A DNA stretch of 64,000 nucleotides from Arthrobacter sp. MYb227. GTDB taxonomy: Bacteria; Actinomycetota; Actinomycetes; Actinomycetales; Micrococcaceae. Positions 53,759 through 62,366 of the stretch are shown here, piece after piece (the first letter of the stretch is position 1; each line of letters begins with the position of its first letter). A program made the translations under genes and the position numbers. The stretch lies in NCBI RefSeq assembly GCF_002975435.1, contig NZ_PCPT01000009.1, forward strand, positions 1 through 64,000. The letters are read 5' to 3'. Below the pieces are notes generated by a model. That model saw only the letters and a list, made by a program, of their open reading frames with translations. It did no database searches and was not told the origin of the DNA.

Positions 53759-55519
53759 CTATGGGCAGGTGTTGAGAGGTTCCTTGCCGGACAAGCGGTC
53801 TTTTGCCCAGAGTACAAGATCTCCTATGAGCGGGGACTCATCCTCAACCAACGGCATATGATCGAGCCCCTCATACTCGCGGTATTCCATGGTTTGCCCG
53901 GCAGCACAACGTTCCGCCACCCAATCTTGTTGCATGGTCGGTAATACCAGCTGGTCCGCTAGCCCCTGACCAACAAAGAGGGGAACCTCAAGGAGCATAT
54001 TCACCGAATTTTCGCGCAGCATCTCCCCGATCGGCCCGTTGATCGCACTTTCGGGAATCACCGCGTCAAAGAGTTGCGTGCCGCGAATAACGGCTGCCAG
54101 TGCGTCTCGTCCGTCAAAGCAGAGATCGCCAATGCGTTGCACAGCAGTGGAGTATCCGGGAGTGGTCATTGAATTGACGTCAAGTTCCGGGAACACTTCA
54201 TTCCAGGCTCCGGCTATGTACGAGGAAACCACCTTGCCCGCTGCCGAGTCTTTGACACCTAGGGCAAGATCAACAAGATTGGTCGCCGGGGCCAAGGCCG
54301 CAACACCAAGGATTTCGATCTCGGGAGCATAATCTTTGGCAATAGCCGCGCTAAAAAGTGCTCCGTGACCACCCTGCGAGTGGCCCCACAATACCGTGTC
54401 GTCTCTTAATGTGAAGCCTTCGAGCTCGGTAGCGGCACGGTAAGCATCAAGCACATTGCGGCCCTCGGCCTGACCTACCAGGTAAGGGTGCGGCCCCTCG
54501 GTCCCCAAACCAACATAGTCACTTGTCACCCCCGCCCAACCTTCGGATACTAAAACCCGTAATGCAGCAGCGGGGCCATCGGCAAGAGGGCGTGCGGAAA
54601 GCGTTGGAGCGCATCGCGGAATGATTCCCTTGGTACCGTGCGCAATCGAGATGACCGGAAGCGGATCGTTACCGTGGGTTTTGGGGACAACCACGGAGCC
54701 TGATGCCACCGCCGGTGATCCATCGGGATGTGTCGTTGTGTAAAGGATGCGCCATGCATCGGCGTCTTGCGGAATGCCTTCGTGTAGTGGTTCGTAGCGA
54801 AGAAGCATGCCGGGTTCTTCGGGCACCGTGGTTGGTGGGGTGTAAAACGCATCGGGTACTAATCGCGGGTCGCCCGAGTGAATAAATGAGGTAACCAGCA
54901 CCATGCCAATGGCAAGGATTAAGGCAAGCACCGAACCGGCTAATTTGCTGAGGGTACGGAATTTTCCTTGCTGCTTGGCTGGGTTCTCGTGGTGATTTCT
55001 GCCGAAAAATGCCAAGATCAAACGCAAACCGCTAAAGATGAGCCAGCCACCAAAGAACACACCGAAGACCCACAGGCTTAGCGTCGGCCACAATAGGACG
55101 AGCAACCCGGCAATCATCGAGGCGAGGCCGCTCAATGCCGAGGAGGTCTTATGCCTTGAAGATTTTGTGAAAAGGGATGAGAGGGATGCGGTGCCGGAAA
55201 TTAGTAGGGCAATGGAAACTGCAAGCGCGAGCATGGGTAGCGTGGTGCCGCGCCACAATAATGCGGCAATTCCGGCACCTACCAGGAGTACTCCGCTAAG
55301 ACCCATGATCCCGGGTAGACCTTGATCTTCATCAGGTTCCTTGCCGAAGATTCCAACAATTCTTGTAACTCCAACGGTTATCAATCCGCAAGCCACAAGG
55401 ACGACGAAAACCTTGACGGAGGCCGAGGAGTTCAATGCAAGAATCGAACCCATGACAACCAACGCCAGACCGAGTATTGGGCGTACCCACAACGGAATCT
55501 TGTGTAGCAGGTGTGTCAT
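53759..55519 (-). CDS. HdeD-like membrane domain fused to a secretory lipase
   Basis: A 586-residue protein. Residues about 10-165 hold six hydrophobic segments of the DUF308/HdeD type, with the repeated VxxxGxxxL pattern. A further helix near 195-215 anchors the rest outside the membrane. From about residue 225 it is a fungal-type secretory lipase (LIP family alpha/beta hydrolase): ISIAHGTKG, the nucleophile elbow GHSQGGHG, AALAPATNL and a late DHMPL with the catalytic His. GGAGGG before ATG 55519 decides the start. It would be a membrane-tethered esterase or lipase acting on the outside. It is convergent with the DUF2236 gene. Confidence 0.85.
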   Translation of the reverse strand: MTHLLHKIPLWVRPILGLALVVMGSILALNSSASVKVFVVLVACGLITVGVTRIVGIFGKEPDEDQGLPGIMGLSGVLLVGAGIAALLWRGTTLPMLALAVSIALLISGTASLSSLFTKSSRHKTSSALSGLASMIAGLLVLLWPTLSLWVFGVFFGGWLIFSGLRLILAFFGRNHHENPAKQQGKFRTLSKLAGSVLALILAIGMVLVTSFIHSGDPRLVPDAFYTPPTTVPEEPGMLLRYEPLHEGIPQDADAWRILYTTTHPDGSPAVASGSVVVPKTHGNDPLPVISIAHGTKGIIPRCAPTLSARPLADGPAAALRVLVSEGWAGVTSDYVGLGTEGPHPYLVGQAEGRNVLDAYRAATELEGFTLRDDTVLWGHSQGGHGALFSAAIAKDYAPEIEILGVAALAPATNLVDLALGVKDSAAGKVVSSYIAGAWNEVFPELDVNSMTTPGYSTAVQRIGDLCFDGRDALAAVIRGTQLFDAVIPESAINGPIGEMLRENSVNMLLEVPLFVGQGLADQLVLPTMQQDWVAERCAAGQTMEYREYEGLDHMPLVEDESPLIGDLVLWAKDRLSGKEPLNTCP

Positions 55520-55778
55520 GGGGTGGTTCCCTCCAAGGAGCGCTGGCAAGCTACATGCTTAGCCTCTTATAAATTCTGCCGTATTGCAGCGCATTGCCAG
55601 GTATCCGTTGCACTAAAGATTGCATGCGCGCGGCACATCTAAAAGCACCACACCTACCTTGAGGTGTTTAGGCGGCCTCCCCACGACCGAAAGTATCGGC
55701 AATAGATAAGGCAGCAGCCCCATGCGCCGGGGGCGACGGTGCTCCTAGTCTTGGCATATCAAGGACCGGGAGGACGCC

Positions 55779-56555
55779 ATGACGTTACGAACCCCGCAAA
55801 AATATGCGGACGAGGCAGAAAACAAACCACAACTACCATCTGGCAACGCCGAACGATTTTCTGGTTATGCACTGATGGGAATGCCTTTCGGAGCCGGGCG
55901 GTACCTTGCGTACCGACGTTTCACCGCAAGTTCAATAGGCCCTGCCTACCATGCCGTGTGGTTACGCAGGAGCGACGGGCGGTGGAGTGTCTATGCCGAT
56001 GCCCCACCGGAGCTCAGCTGCAACAGGTACTTTGGGGCAGCTTTTAGCCAGGCAATCCGGCGCCCGGTGGACGGAAACTTTACCGGACCCTTTACGTTGG
56101 AGATCGCCGTGCCAGGGGTGCTGGAATGGCGGATCGAGCTGGAAATCACTTTGGTGTCTGGATCTCTGAGCAAACTGGCGGGCAGTATTCCCGCAAAGAT
56201 GTGGCACGACGATCGCATCCTGAGGACCATGGGAGCCGCGATGGGACCGGTACTACGAGCCGGAAAGCTCGGCATGGCCGGGCACGTGCCTAACGGCCAG
56301 TGGTTTCGCGCCAGGCCCTTGCAAATATGGACTGTAAAAACCTCCGCGGCAGTGGTTGACGGAAAAGACATTGGGATGCCGCAACCATTGGAGGTGCAAG
56401 AGCAGCTTGGTGATTTTTGGTTGCCGCAGCGCGGCCTATTCGTTGCCGAGATGAATTTGGAATTCCCCTCGACGGCGGCCGACGCTCCTCCCCTGCCGGA
56501 GAGCAACAAAATCATGACCTCATCAGGGCAGTCCAAGGCTCTGCTCGCGACGTAA
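55779..56555 (+). CDS. Hypothetical protein, possible lipocalin-like fold
   Basis: A 258-residue protein without signal peptide or membrane helices. Alternating strands such as YHAVWLRRSDGRWSVYAD, FTLEIAVPGVLEWRIELEITL and WFRARPLQIWTV suggest a beta-rich fold like the hydroxyneurosporene-synthase/lipocalin group, but the match is loose. GGGAGG precedes ATG 55779. It ends 9 bp before the HD-GYP/LuxR gene, so the two form an operon and could share a pathway. Confidence 0.6.
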   Translation: MTLRTPQKYADEAENKPQLPSGNAERFSGYALMGMPFGAGRYLAYRRFTASSIGPAYHAVWLRRSDGRWSVYADAPPELSCNRYFGAAFSQAIRRPVDGNFTGPFTLEIAVPGVLEWRIELEITLVSGSLSKLAGSIPAKMWHDDRILRTMGAAMGPVLRAGKLGMAGHVPNGQWFRARPLQIWTVKTSAAVVDGKDIGMPQPLEVQEQLGDFWLPQRGLFVAEMNLEFPSTAADAPPLPESNKIMTSSGQSKALLAT

Positions 56556-56564
56556 AATTGTTTC

Positions 56565-58226
56565 GTGGCCGAGCACGAAGCGGAGACTTTTCCGAAGCCC
56601 GCGAGAGCTAATCGGGAACGTGGTGCACAACCTCAAGCTCCCGGAAAAACGCCGCGCCGCAGCGAACTCTTGGGAGCCCTTTCGCTGGCCATTGACCTAG
56701 GACTTGGCCAACCCATGGAACATATGTTGCGCGCAACCTGTCTGGGGCTGCGGATCGTCGACCTTGTGGGTGGTGGGCAGCAACTGCGCGAACGTGTCTA
56801 CTATGCCAATCTGTTGGCCTGGATTGGATGCCATGCCGATTCCCCCGAGCTCGCTGCGCTATTTGGCGATGACATAGGCTTTCGTTCCGACTACTACCTG
56901 ATCGATGCCAGGGGCCTTTCGATGCTCTCGATGATGGTGCGCCATATTGCCGCGGACCAGCAGGGAGCCAGGCGAACGATGGCACAGGCCCGATTCATCG
57001 CCACGGCACGCCCAGAACTGCGCGAACTGATCTCCTCGCACTGCACCTCGGCCGGTCGGTTGGCAGCACGCATCGGCCTTGACGAAGAATTACCGGTCAT
57101 TCTGGCTAACACCTTTGAACGGTGGGACGGGAAGGGGCTACCGGCAGGAAAATCCGGTGCGGAAATTCCCTTAGAAATGCGGATTGCACAGCTTGCCGAT
57201 ACCGTCGAGGTATACCTGCGCTCCTCGGGCCTAGCCGGGAGCCTGTCAATGGTGAAGAAGCGTAGCGGAACCCAGTTTGATCCGGCACTCGCCGAGCTGT
57301 TCTGTGCACGCGCAACACAATTAGTTGATGGATTGTTGGCCGCCGATCCCTGGGATAACGTGCTGAACTCGGTACTACGGGACGCAATGCTCACCGCGCC
57401 GGAGCTTGACGCGGTACTCGAGGCCATGGGGGATTTTGCCGATCTGAAGTCTCCGTGGACAACTGCTCATTCCCGGGCAGTTGCAGACCTGGCCGGCTCG
57501 GCGGCAGCCAGTTACGGGCTGGGAATTTCCGAGACTCGGGTGCTACGACGTGCGGGCTGGGTGCATGATCTGGGCCGAATGGGGGTTTCCAACTCGATCT
57601 GGGATGCGCCCGGAGAGCTCTCCGGGGTACAGCGCGAACACCTTGCCATGTATCCGCTGCTGAGCGAACGGATCCTTGGCCGGCTTCCGGGAATGCTACG
57701 CGTTGCCCAGGTAGCGGGAGCCCATCGTGAGCGGCTCGATGGCTCCGGCTATCCGCTGGGACGCACGGCACCAGCTCTGGATCCATGTCAGCGACTGTTC
57801 GCGGCGGTTGATGCCTATCAAACCTACCTGGAGCCACGTCCGCACCGGGTGGCACTCGAGGCTCGTGCCGCGGGTGCGCGTCTGCGTGCCGAAGGTGCCG
57901 CGGGTCGGCTTGAAGCTCGTTCCATCGAAGCGGTGCTCGCCGCGGTCGAGGGTAGCGGGAAGCTACGTGGGGCCGGGGCCGGTGGGCTTACGGCCCGTGA
58001 AATTGAGGTGTTGCGCTTGCTATGCAGGGGTATTGATCACCATGGCATTGCCACAGCCCTGGTCATTTCCCCCAAGACCGCCCGCAACCACATTGAACAT
58101 ATTTATCTAAAGAGCGGGGCAACAAACCGGGTGTCTGTCACGTTGTTTGCCCTGGAAAATGGATTGTGGGATCGCGGAACCCCAGTAAACCCGAGCGCTG
58201 CAGCTCGCACAGCGGAGATTGTGTAG
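56565..58226 (+). CDS. Tandem HD-GYP protein with LuxR-type DNA-binding domain
   Basis: A 553-residue protein starting at GTG 56565. The first half is a degenerate HD-GYP unit: the HD pair is missing (IGCHADSPELAAL) though ERWDGKGLPAG keeps the GYP-like segment. The second half is intact, with AHSRAVADLA, the metal pair VHDLGRMG and HRERLDGSGYP. The last 70 residues are a LuxR helix-turn-helix (LTAREIEVLRLLCRG...ISPKTARNHIEHIYLKSG). HD-GYP domains can hydrolyse cyclic di-GMP, so this could link nucleotide or ligand sensing directly to transcription. The target is unknown. A strong terminator follows. Confidence 0.85.
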   Translation: MAEHEAETFPKPARANRERGAQPQAPGKTPRRSELLGALSLAIDLGLGQPMEHMLRATCLGLRIVDLVGGGQQLRERVYYANLLAWIGCHADSPELAALFGDDIGFRSDYYLIDARGLSMLSMMVRHIAADQQGARRTMAQARFIATARPELRELISSHCTSAGRLAARIGLDEELPVILANTFERWDGKGLPAGKSGAEIPLEMRIAQLADTVEVYLRSSGLAGSLSMVKKRSGTQFDPALAELFCARATQLVDGLLAADPWDNVLNSVLRDAMLTAPELDAVLEAMGDFADLKSPWTTAHSRAVADLAGSAAASYGLGISETRVLRRAGWVHDLGRMGVSNSIWDAPGELSGVQREHLAMYPLLSERILGRLPGMLRVAQVAGAHRERLDGSGYPLGRTAPALDPCQRLFAAVDAYQTYLEPRPHRVALEARAAGARLRAEGAAGRLEARSIEAVLAAVEGSGKLRGAGAGGLTAREIEVLRLLCRGIDHHGIATALVISPKTARNHIEHIYLKSGATNRVSVTLFALENGLWDRGTPVNPSAAARTAEIV

Positions 58227-58232
58227 CGGGAG

Positions 58233-58271
58233 ATTCGGGGCCCGCAGCGATGTGCGCTGCGGGCCCCGAAT
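58233..58271. terminator. 17-bp perfect bidirectional terminator
   Basis: Arms 58233-58249 and 58255-58271 are exact GC-rich complements. They lie between the convergent HD-GYP/LuxR and hydroxylase genes. Confidence 0.88.
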
Positions 58272-58286
58272 GTAGGTTATTGCTGG

Positions 58287-60179
58287 CTAGACGCGTGCAC
58301 CGGTATGAATCCCGGCGAAGAATGCGCCGAGTTCCGCGGTGGCATCTAGCGGCAGCACGTTTGCCACGTACTGGTCTGGACGGACCACCACGATCGCGCC
58401 GTCGCGGGAGATCCCGCGCGTCTCGAAGATGTCGGCTCCCGGAACCACTCCGTAGACCTTCTCGTAGTCGGTGAGCTTGAACGGGCCAACCAGTGGCTTG
58501 AAGACCGATGGGACCGCGTTGATGTCGATGTTCTCGTGTGGCTGCTGGTAGATGACCTTCACGTCGAACCAGGCGTCCTCGTCCAGACCTTCGGGCATTG
58601 CCGCAAGCGGGGAATCGGTGGCGGTTTCTAGCCAGCTGCCTAGTTCATCGACCTTTGATCCGGTGCCCGGCGCCGCCGCATCGGCGAAGACATAGATGCG
58701 CCAGCGGCCATCGGCGGTTGCATGGTGGCCCAGCTGCATCGGGTTGGTATCGCAGACCCGTGAGGCCATAGCGGATTTGAAGCGCTTGCCCACGGTGTAG
58801 CCGGATGCGAGTTCCTGGTGGCTTGCCTCGCCGGTGATCAGTGAGGGGGTGTATTCGGTCATGAACCCGGCCGGGAATTCGGCGGTGCGCACGTAGAAGT
58901 CCTCGAGGTCCGAGGGGTTCTCGAACTCTTCGGGCTTCTTGGCCATCATGGTGGACCAGGTCTTGTCGAAATCGATGAGGTTCTTGGCTACTACCTGGCG
59001 TTCGGCCGAGTAGGTCGAAAGCAGTGACTCAGGGCTGCGGCCCTCGAGTACGTGGGCCAGCTTCCACGCGATATTGAAGCCGTCCTGCATTGAAACGTTC
59101 ATGCCCTGACCGGCCTTGGCGCTGTGCGTGTGGCAGGCATCGCCGGTGATGAATACGCGCGGGTTGCGGGTTCCGATGTCTTCGAGCAATACGTCGTCGA
59201 AGCGGTCGGTGAGGCGGTGTCCGACCTCGTAGACGCTGTGCCAGGCAACGTTACGCACATCCAAGGTATACGGCGTAAGGATCTGGTTGGCGTGCGCAAT
59301 GATCTGCTCGATGCTTGTCTGGCGCACCGCGCCGTTGTCATCCTCGGCGACCTCGCCAAGGTCTACATACATGCGGAAGAGGTGTCCACCTTCGCGTGGG
59401 ATGTGCAGGATCGAGCCGCCGTCGTGGGACTGGATAGCGCACTTGAGGCGGATGTCCGGGAAATCTGTGGAGGCAACGACGTCCATGACACCCCAAGCGT
59501 GGTTTGCCTTGTCGCCGGCCATGGTGGCTCCAATGGCGGTGCGGACCTTGGAGCGGGCCCCGTCGCAGCCGATCACGTATTTGGCGTGCACGATCTTTTC
59601 GGTGCCGGCATCTTCGCCGGCGCTGCGCACCAAGGTGACCTTGACCGGGTAGTCGCCTTCCTCGGTGAGTTCGAGGGTCTGGAAATCCCAGCCATAGTCG
59701 GGAGTCAGGCGAGTCGGGGAGTTGCGTGCGACCTCGGCAAAGTAGTCGAGCACGCGTGCCTGGTTGACGATCAGGTGCGGGAATTCGCTGATGCCGTGCT
59801 CGTCATCGACGGCACGCCCGCCGCGCACAATGTTCTTGGGATTTTCGGTATCCGGGCGCCAGAAGGCCATCTCGGTGATGCGGTAAGCCTCGGCAATGAT
59901 GCGTTCGGCGAAGCCGAAGGCCTGGAAGGTTTCCACGCTGCGGGCCTGAATGCCATCGGCCTGGCCGATTTCCAGGCGTCCATCGCGGCGCTCAACAATG
60001 CGCGTGGTGATGTCCGGGAATTGGGCCAGCTGGGCTGCGGCGAGCATGCCGGCGGGGCCGGAACCGACGATCAGTACGTCGACTTCCTCGGGGAGTTCCT
60101 CCGGGCGGTTGATGCCGACTCCGGCGGCTGGTTTGATACGCGGGTCACCGGATACGTAACCGTGGTGGTGGAACTGCAC
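58287..60179 (-). CDS. FAD-dependent aromatic hydroxylase (phenol 2-monooxygenase / 3-hydroxybenzoate 4-monooxygenase type)
   Basis: A 630-residue class A flavoprotein hydroxylase. FAD motif VLIVGSGPAGMLAAAQL near residue 36, the DG motif CDGARSKVR, GDACHTHSAKAGQGMN (second FAD contact), and a C-terminal thioredoxin-like domain from about residue 450. Length and layout match 3-hydroxybenzoate 4-monooxygenase (MobA, about 640) and phenol hydroxylase; sequence alone does not decide between them. It starts at GTG 60179 with AGGAA eight bases upstream. It is divergent from a glyoxalase-fold gene across tandem IclR-like palindromes. Ring-cleavage genes are not in the window. Confidence 0.85.
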   Translation of the reverse strand: MQFHHHGYVSGDPRIKPAAGVGINRPEELPEEVDVLIVGSGPAGMLAAAQLAQFPDITTRIVERRDGRLEIGQADGIQARSVETFQAFGFAERIIAEAYRITEMAFWRPDTENPKNIVRGGRAVDDEHGISEFPHLIVNQARVLDYFAEVARNSPTRLTPDYGWDFQTLELTEEGDYPVKVTLVRSAGEDAGTEKIVHAKYVIGCDGARSKVRTAIGATMAGDKANHAWGVMDVVASTDFPDIRLKCAIQSHDGGSILHIPREGGHLFRMYVDLGEVAEDDNGAVRQTSIEQIIAHANQILTPYTLDVRNVAWHSVYEVGHRLTDRFDDVLLEDIGTRNPRVFITGDACHTHSAKAGQGMNVSMQDGFNIAWKLAHVLEGRSPESLLSTYSAERQVVAKNLIDFDKTWSTMMAKKPEEFENPSDLEDFYVRTAEFPAGFMTEYTPSLITGEASHQELASGYTVGKRFKSAMASRVCDTNPMQLGHHATADGRWRIYVFADAAAPGTGSKVDELGSWLETATDSPLAAMPEGLDEDAWFDVKVIYQQPHENIDINAVPSVFKPLVGPFKLTDYEKVYGVVPGADIFETRGISRDGAIVVVRPDQYVANVLPLDATAELGAFFAGIHTGARV

Positions 60180-60225
60180 GTGGCTTTCCTCTTTTCAACG
60201 TTGCGAGTGTTTGCGGCCTCAGTGT

Positions 60226-60290
60226 GTTCTATATTAGAACTCGATGTTCCATAGTTGAACTTTTGCCTGTGGTACAGAACTCTACTGTAC
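60226..60290. promoter_or_regulatory. Tandem IclR-like operators and a third palindrome
   Basis: GTTCTATATTAGAAC (60226-60240) is a perfect 15-bp dyad. GTTCCATAGTTGAAC (60246-60260) repeats it exactly 20 bp on with one symmetry break. A third perfect dyad, GTACAG-N7-CTGTAC, lies at 60272-60290. The first two resemble GTTC/GAAC sites of IclR regulators of aromatic catabolism. No iclR gene is in the window. Confidence 0.7.
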
Positions 60291-60370
60291 CGGAGAGCTG
60301 GCTCACAAGTGGAAGAAGTGGGCGGGTAATAGACTGCTGGGGGAAGTCAGGAGCTAAAGCGGAGGAAAGT

Positions 60371-60762
60371 ATGAGATTGCATCACGTACAGCTGTCAATG
60401 TCGGCAGGCATGGAAGATCGGGCTCGCACGTTTTACGCCCAGATATTGGGTCTTAGCGAAGTTGAAAAGCCGCTTTCACTGGCCGGCCGCGGGGCTGTTG
60501 GTTCCGCGCCTATGACAGCGGCGTTGTTGTTGCCGAAGTCCATTTAGGTGTTGACCCCGGGTCTGTGCCCAGTAAGAAATCGCACCCGGCCTTCGTATTG
60601 GAATCTGTGGAAGAGCTCGAAGAGTTGGCCGTGAGGATCCAAGCGGGTGGCTTTGAATTTTCCTGGGAGGAACGGCATACCTTTGAGGGATACGAACGGT
60701 TTCATTGTCGAGATCCGTTTGGAAATCGGGTTGAGGTGCTCGTGCCACTTACCGGAGCCTGA
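60371..60762 (+). pseudogene. Glyoxalase/VOC family protein with frameshift
   Basis: A VOC-fold protein of about 130 residues if repaired. The first frame starts at ATG 60371 (GGAGGAAAG upstream) with MRLHHVQLSM and ARTFYAQILGLSEVEKP. It runs out of frame at the GGGG run 60491-60494. One added G restores WFRAYDSG, VAEVHLGVDP and the ending FHCRDPFGNRVEVL, a typical VOC end. Members bind metal and include dioxygenases and glyoxalases. Divergence from the aromatic hydroxylase suggests an accessory role. A homopolymer sequencing error is a real alternative. Confidence 0.75.
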
Positions 60763-60858
60763 CGGCCAGCCCGGGGGATATGAAAACTTCTACGCGTATC
60801 AGGGGGAATAGGAGGGGTGCTTGCACCTTGCATAAATCTTGCTGTAGCGACAGCTGGA

Positions 60859-61010
60859 CTGCTAAAGGAAAACCCTTTTAGCAGCCCCGCCGTATTGCAG
60901 AGTGCTAACGCCTAGCCGAAATACTTCGGCAGCGTGCCCTCGTGAGCTTCGCGCAGATTATCTAGTGCAACGCAGTGACGGGACCGCCATCGGACAGGTC
61001 GTGTGCTGGA
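60859..61010 (-). pseudogene. Diverged, decayed copy of the purL 3' end and terminator
   Basis: Positions 60881-60956 align without gaps to 62336-62411, the end of purL, with 65 of 76 bases identical by hand count. The copy encodes LREAHEGTLPKYFG then TAG (60912-60914), against [14 protein letters not shown] and TAA in purL. Most coding changes are silent. A CTGCTAAA/TTTAGCAG hairpin (60859-60884) holds the place of the purL terminator. Beyond 60956 only fragments match internal purL (AGTGCAACGC and ACAGGTCGTGTGC), so the middle has been lost. The rest of 60763-61115 shows no gene. Confidence 0.82.
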
Positions 61011-61115
61011 GCTATTGCGAGGAGGCTCGAGCGGCAAACGGAGGCCTGTATGAAGAGATATAAGTGAGTATGGGACTTTTCCTTATATTGATGCATATTC
61101 TGTCATAATTGGTCT

Positions 61116-62291
61116 ATGGAGCCCGCACTGAACCCCTATAATCCCGGATCCGGAGTACCTCCACTATTCATGGCTGGTAGGGAATCGGAAATTGACGCAT
61201 TTGATCTTTTGGTTGCTAGGACAAAGCTATCTCGCCATAGTCGGTCGATGATGCTCAGTGGATTACGTGGAGTCGGAAAAACTGTACTGCTCAATAAACT
61301 GCGAGGCATCGCAAGAGCGCATGGGTGGCTGACAATTAAGATTGAGGCTCAGACGGGCGCATCAGCGGCAAAAGATGTGCGAAACACTCTTGCACGAGAA
61401 CTTCAGATAGCTTCTCGCCGGTACGTCCAGCGCTCGAAGGAGCCTAAGTTCAAAAACATGCTTCAAACCGTTTCGTCATTTGGGGCAACCTTCGGCGTTA
61501 CAGGAATTTCTCTTGAGGTGGATATCGATCCGTCCCGTGCTCAAACCGGCATTATGGACATCGATTTAAGAGATGTTATTGAAGATGTAGCTCATGCCAT
61601 GAGATCGATCAGGCAAGGGTTTGTCATTTTTATCGATGAGATGCAAGACCTTGACGAAGAATTGCTTATTGCGCTGGTTACCGCACAGCATCATGCAAGC
61701 CAAGACGAGCTGCCCTTCTTCGTCGTCGGTGCGGGTCTGCCCAACCTTCCTGCACGACTGGCGGACGCAAGAAGTTATGCAGAGCGCCTTTTTGACTATC
61801 GCGTCATCGGAAAGCTCACGAAGGAAGAAACCGAGGAATCCTTTACTATCCCTGCTCGAACGGTTGGGCCTACCTATTCTCAGGAGGCACTGGACAAACT
61901 CGTCAAAGCTTCTGGCGGGTACCCCTACTTCGTCCAGGAATTCGGTAGCGCAATGTGGAACGTAGCGACTGCATATCCATTCCAAAAAGATGATGCAGTA
62001 ACTGCAGTTAACGCTGGTTTAATGAGACTGGACGCGGGATTCTTTCCATCTCGTTGGGACCGTGCCACCCCAAAAGAACGTGAATACATGCTCGCCATGG
62101 CGGAAGATGGGGAAGGCCCGTCGATGACGGGAGAGATTGCAACGCGACTGAAGAGCAGCGCAGCCAGTATAGGCACATATCGGGCCCAGCTTATTGCCAA
62201 GGGCCTCGTTTATTCCCCCGAGCATGGTGAAATAGCGTTTACGGTTCCAGGCATGGCCGACTTCATCCGCAGACAAAACATCGAGAGATGA
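61116..62291 (+). CDS. AAA-type ATPase, stand-alone
   Basis: A 391-residue P-loop ATPase of the ORC/STAND-like group. Walker A GLRGVGKT at 49-56, Walker B VIFIDEMQD with D174 and E175, sensor-like VVGAGLPNLPARL, then a lid with GGYPYFVQEFG. The last 90 residues look like a winged helix (TPKEREYMLAMAEDG...GEIATRLKSSAASIGTYRAQL). CATAAT seven bases before ATG 61116 and no ribosome binding site suggest a leaderless mRNA. Its AT content appears higher than that of neighbours. It lies between two copies of the purL end, so it was probably acquired. The function is unknown; a regulatory, DNA-linked or defence role is possible. Confidence 0.82.
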   Translation: MEPALNPYNPGSGVPPLFMAGRESEIDAFDLLVARTKLSRHSRSMMLSGLRGVGKTVLLNKLRGIARAHGWLTIKIEAQTGASAAKDVRNTLARELQIASRRYVQRSKEPKFKNMLQTVSSFGATFGVTGISLEVDIDPSRAQTGIMDIDLRDVIEDVAHAMRSIRQGFVIFIDEMQDLDEELLIALVTAQHHASQDELPFFVVGAGLPNLPARLADARSYAERLFDYRVIGKLTKEETEESFTIPARTVGPTYSQEALDKLVKASGGYPYFVQEFGSAMWNVATAYPFQKDDAVTAVNAGLMRLDAGFFPSRWDRATPKEREYMLAMAEDGEGPSMTGEIATRLKSSAASIGTYRAQLIAKGLVYSPEHGEIAFTVPGMADFIRRQNIER

Positions 62292-62304
62292 TCACGCTTT
62301 AACG

Positions 62305-62348
62305 AGAGCGGGGCGGCGGAAGGAAAAATCCTTCCGCCGCCCCGCTCT
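62305..62348. terminator. 20-bp perfect terminator between the ATPase gene and purL
   Basis: Arms 62305-62324 and 62329-62348 are exact complements with an AAAA loop. They serve the two convergent genes. The right arm and what follows recur, diverged, near 60881. Confidence 0.9.
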
Positions 62349-62366
62349 ATTACGGAGTACTAACGC

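Noticed and set aside
59124-60254. Long plus-strand open frame (376 codons) opposite the aromatic hydroxylase
   Set aside because: It is the antisense shadow of a well-supported flavoprotein gene, with no family motif or ribosome binding site.
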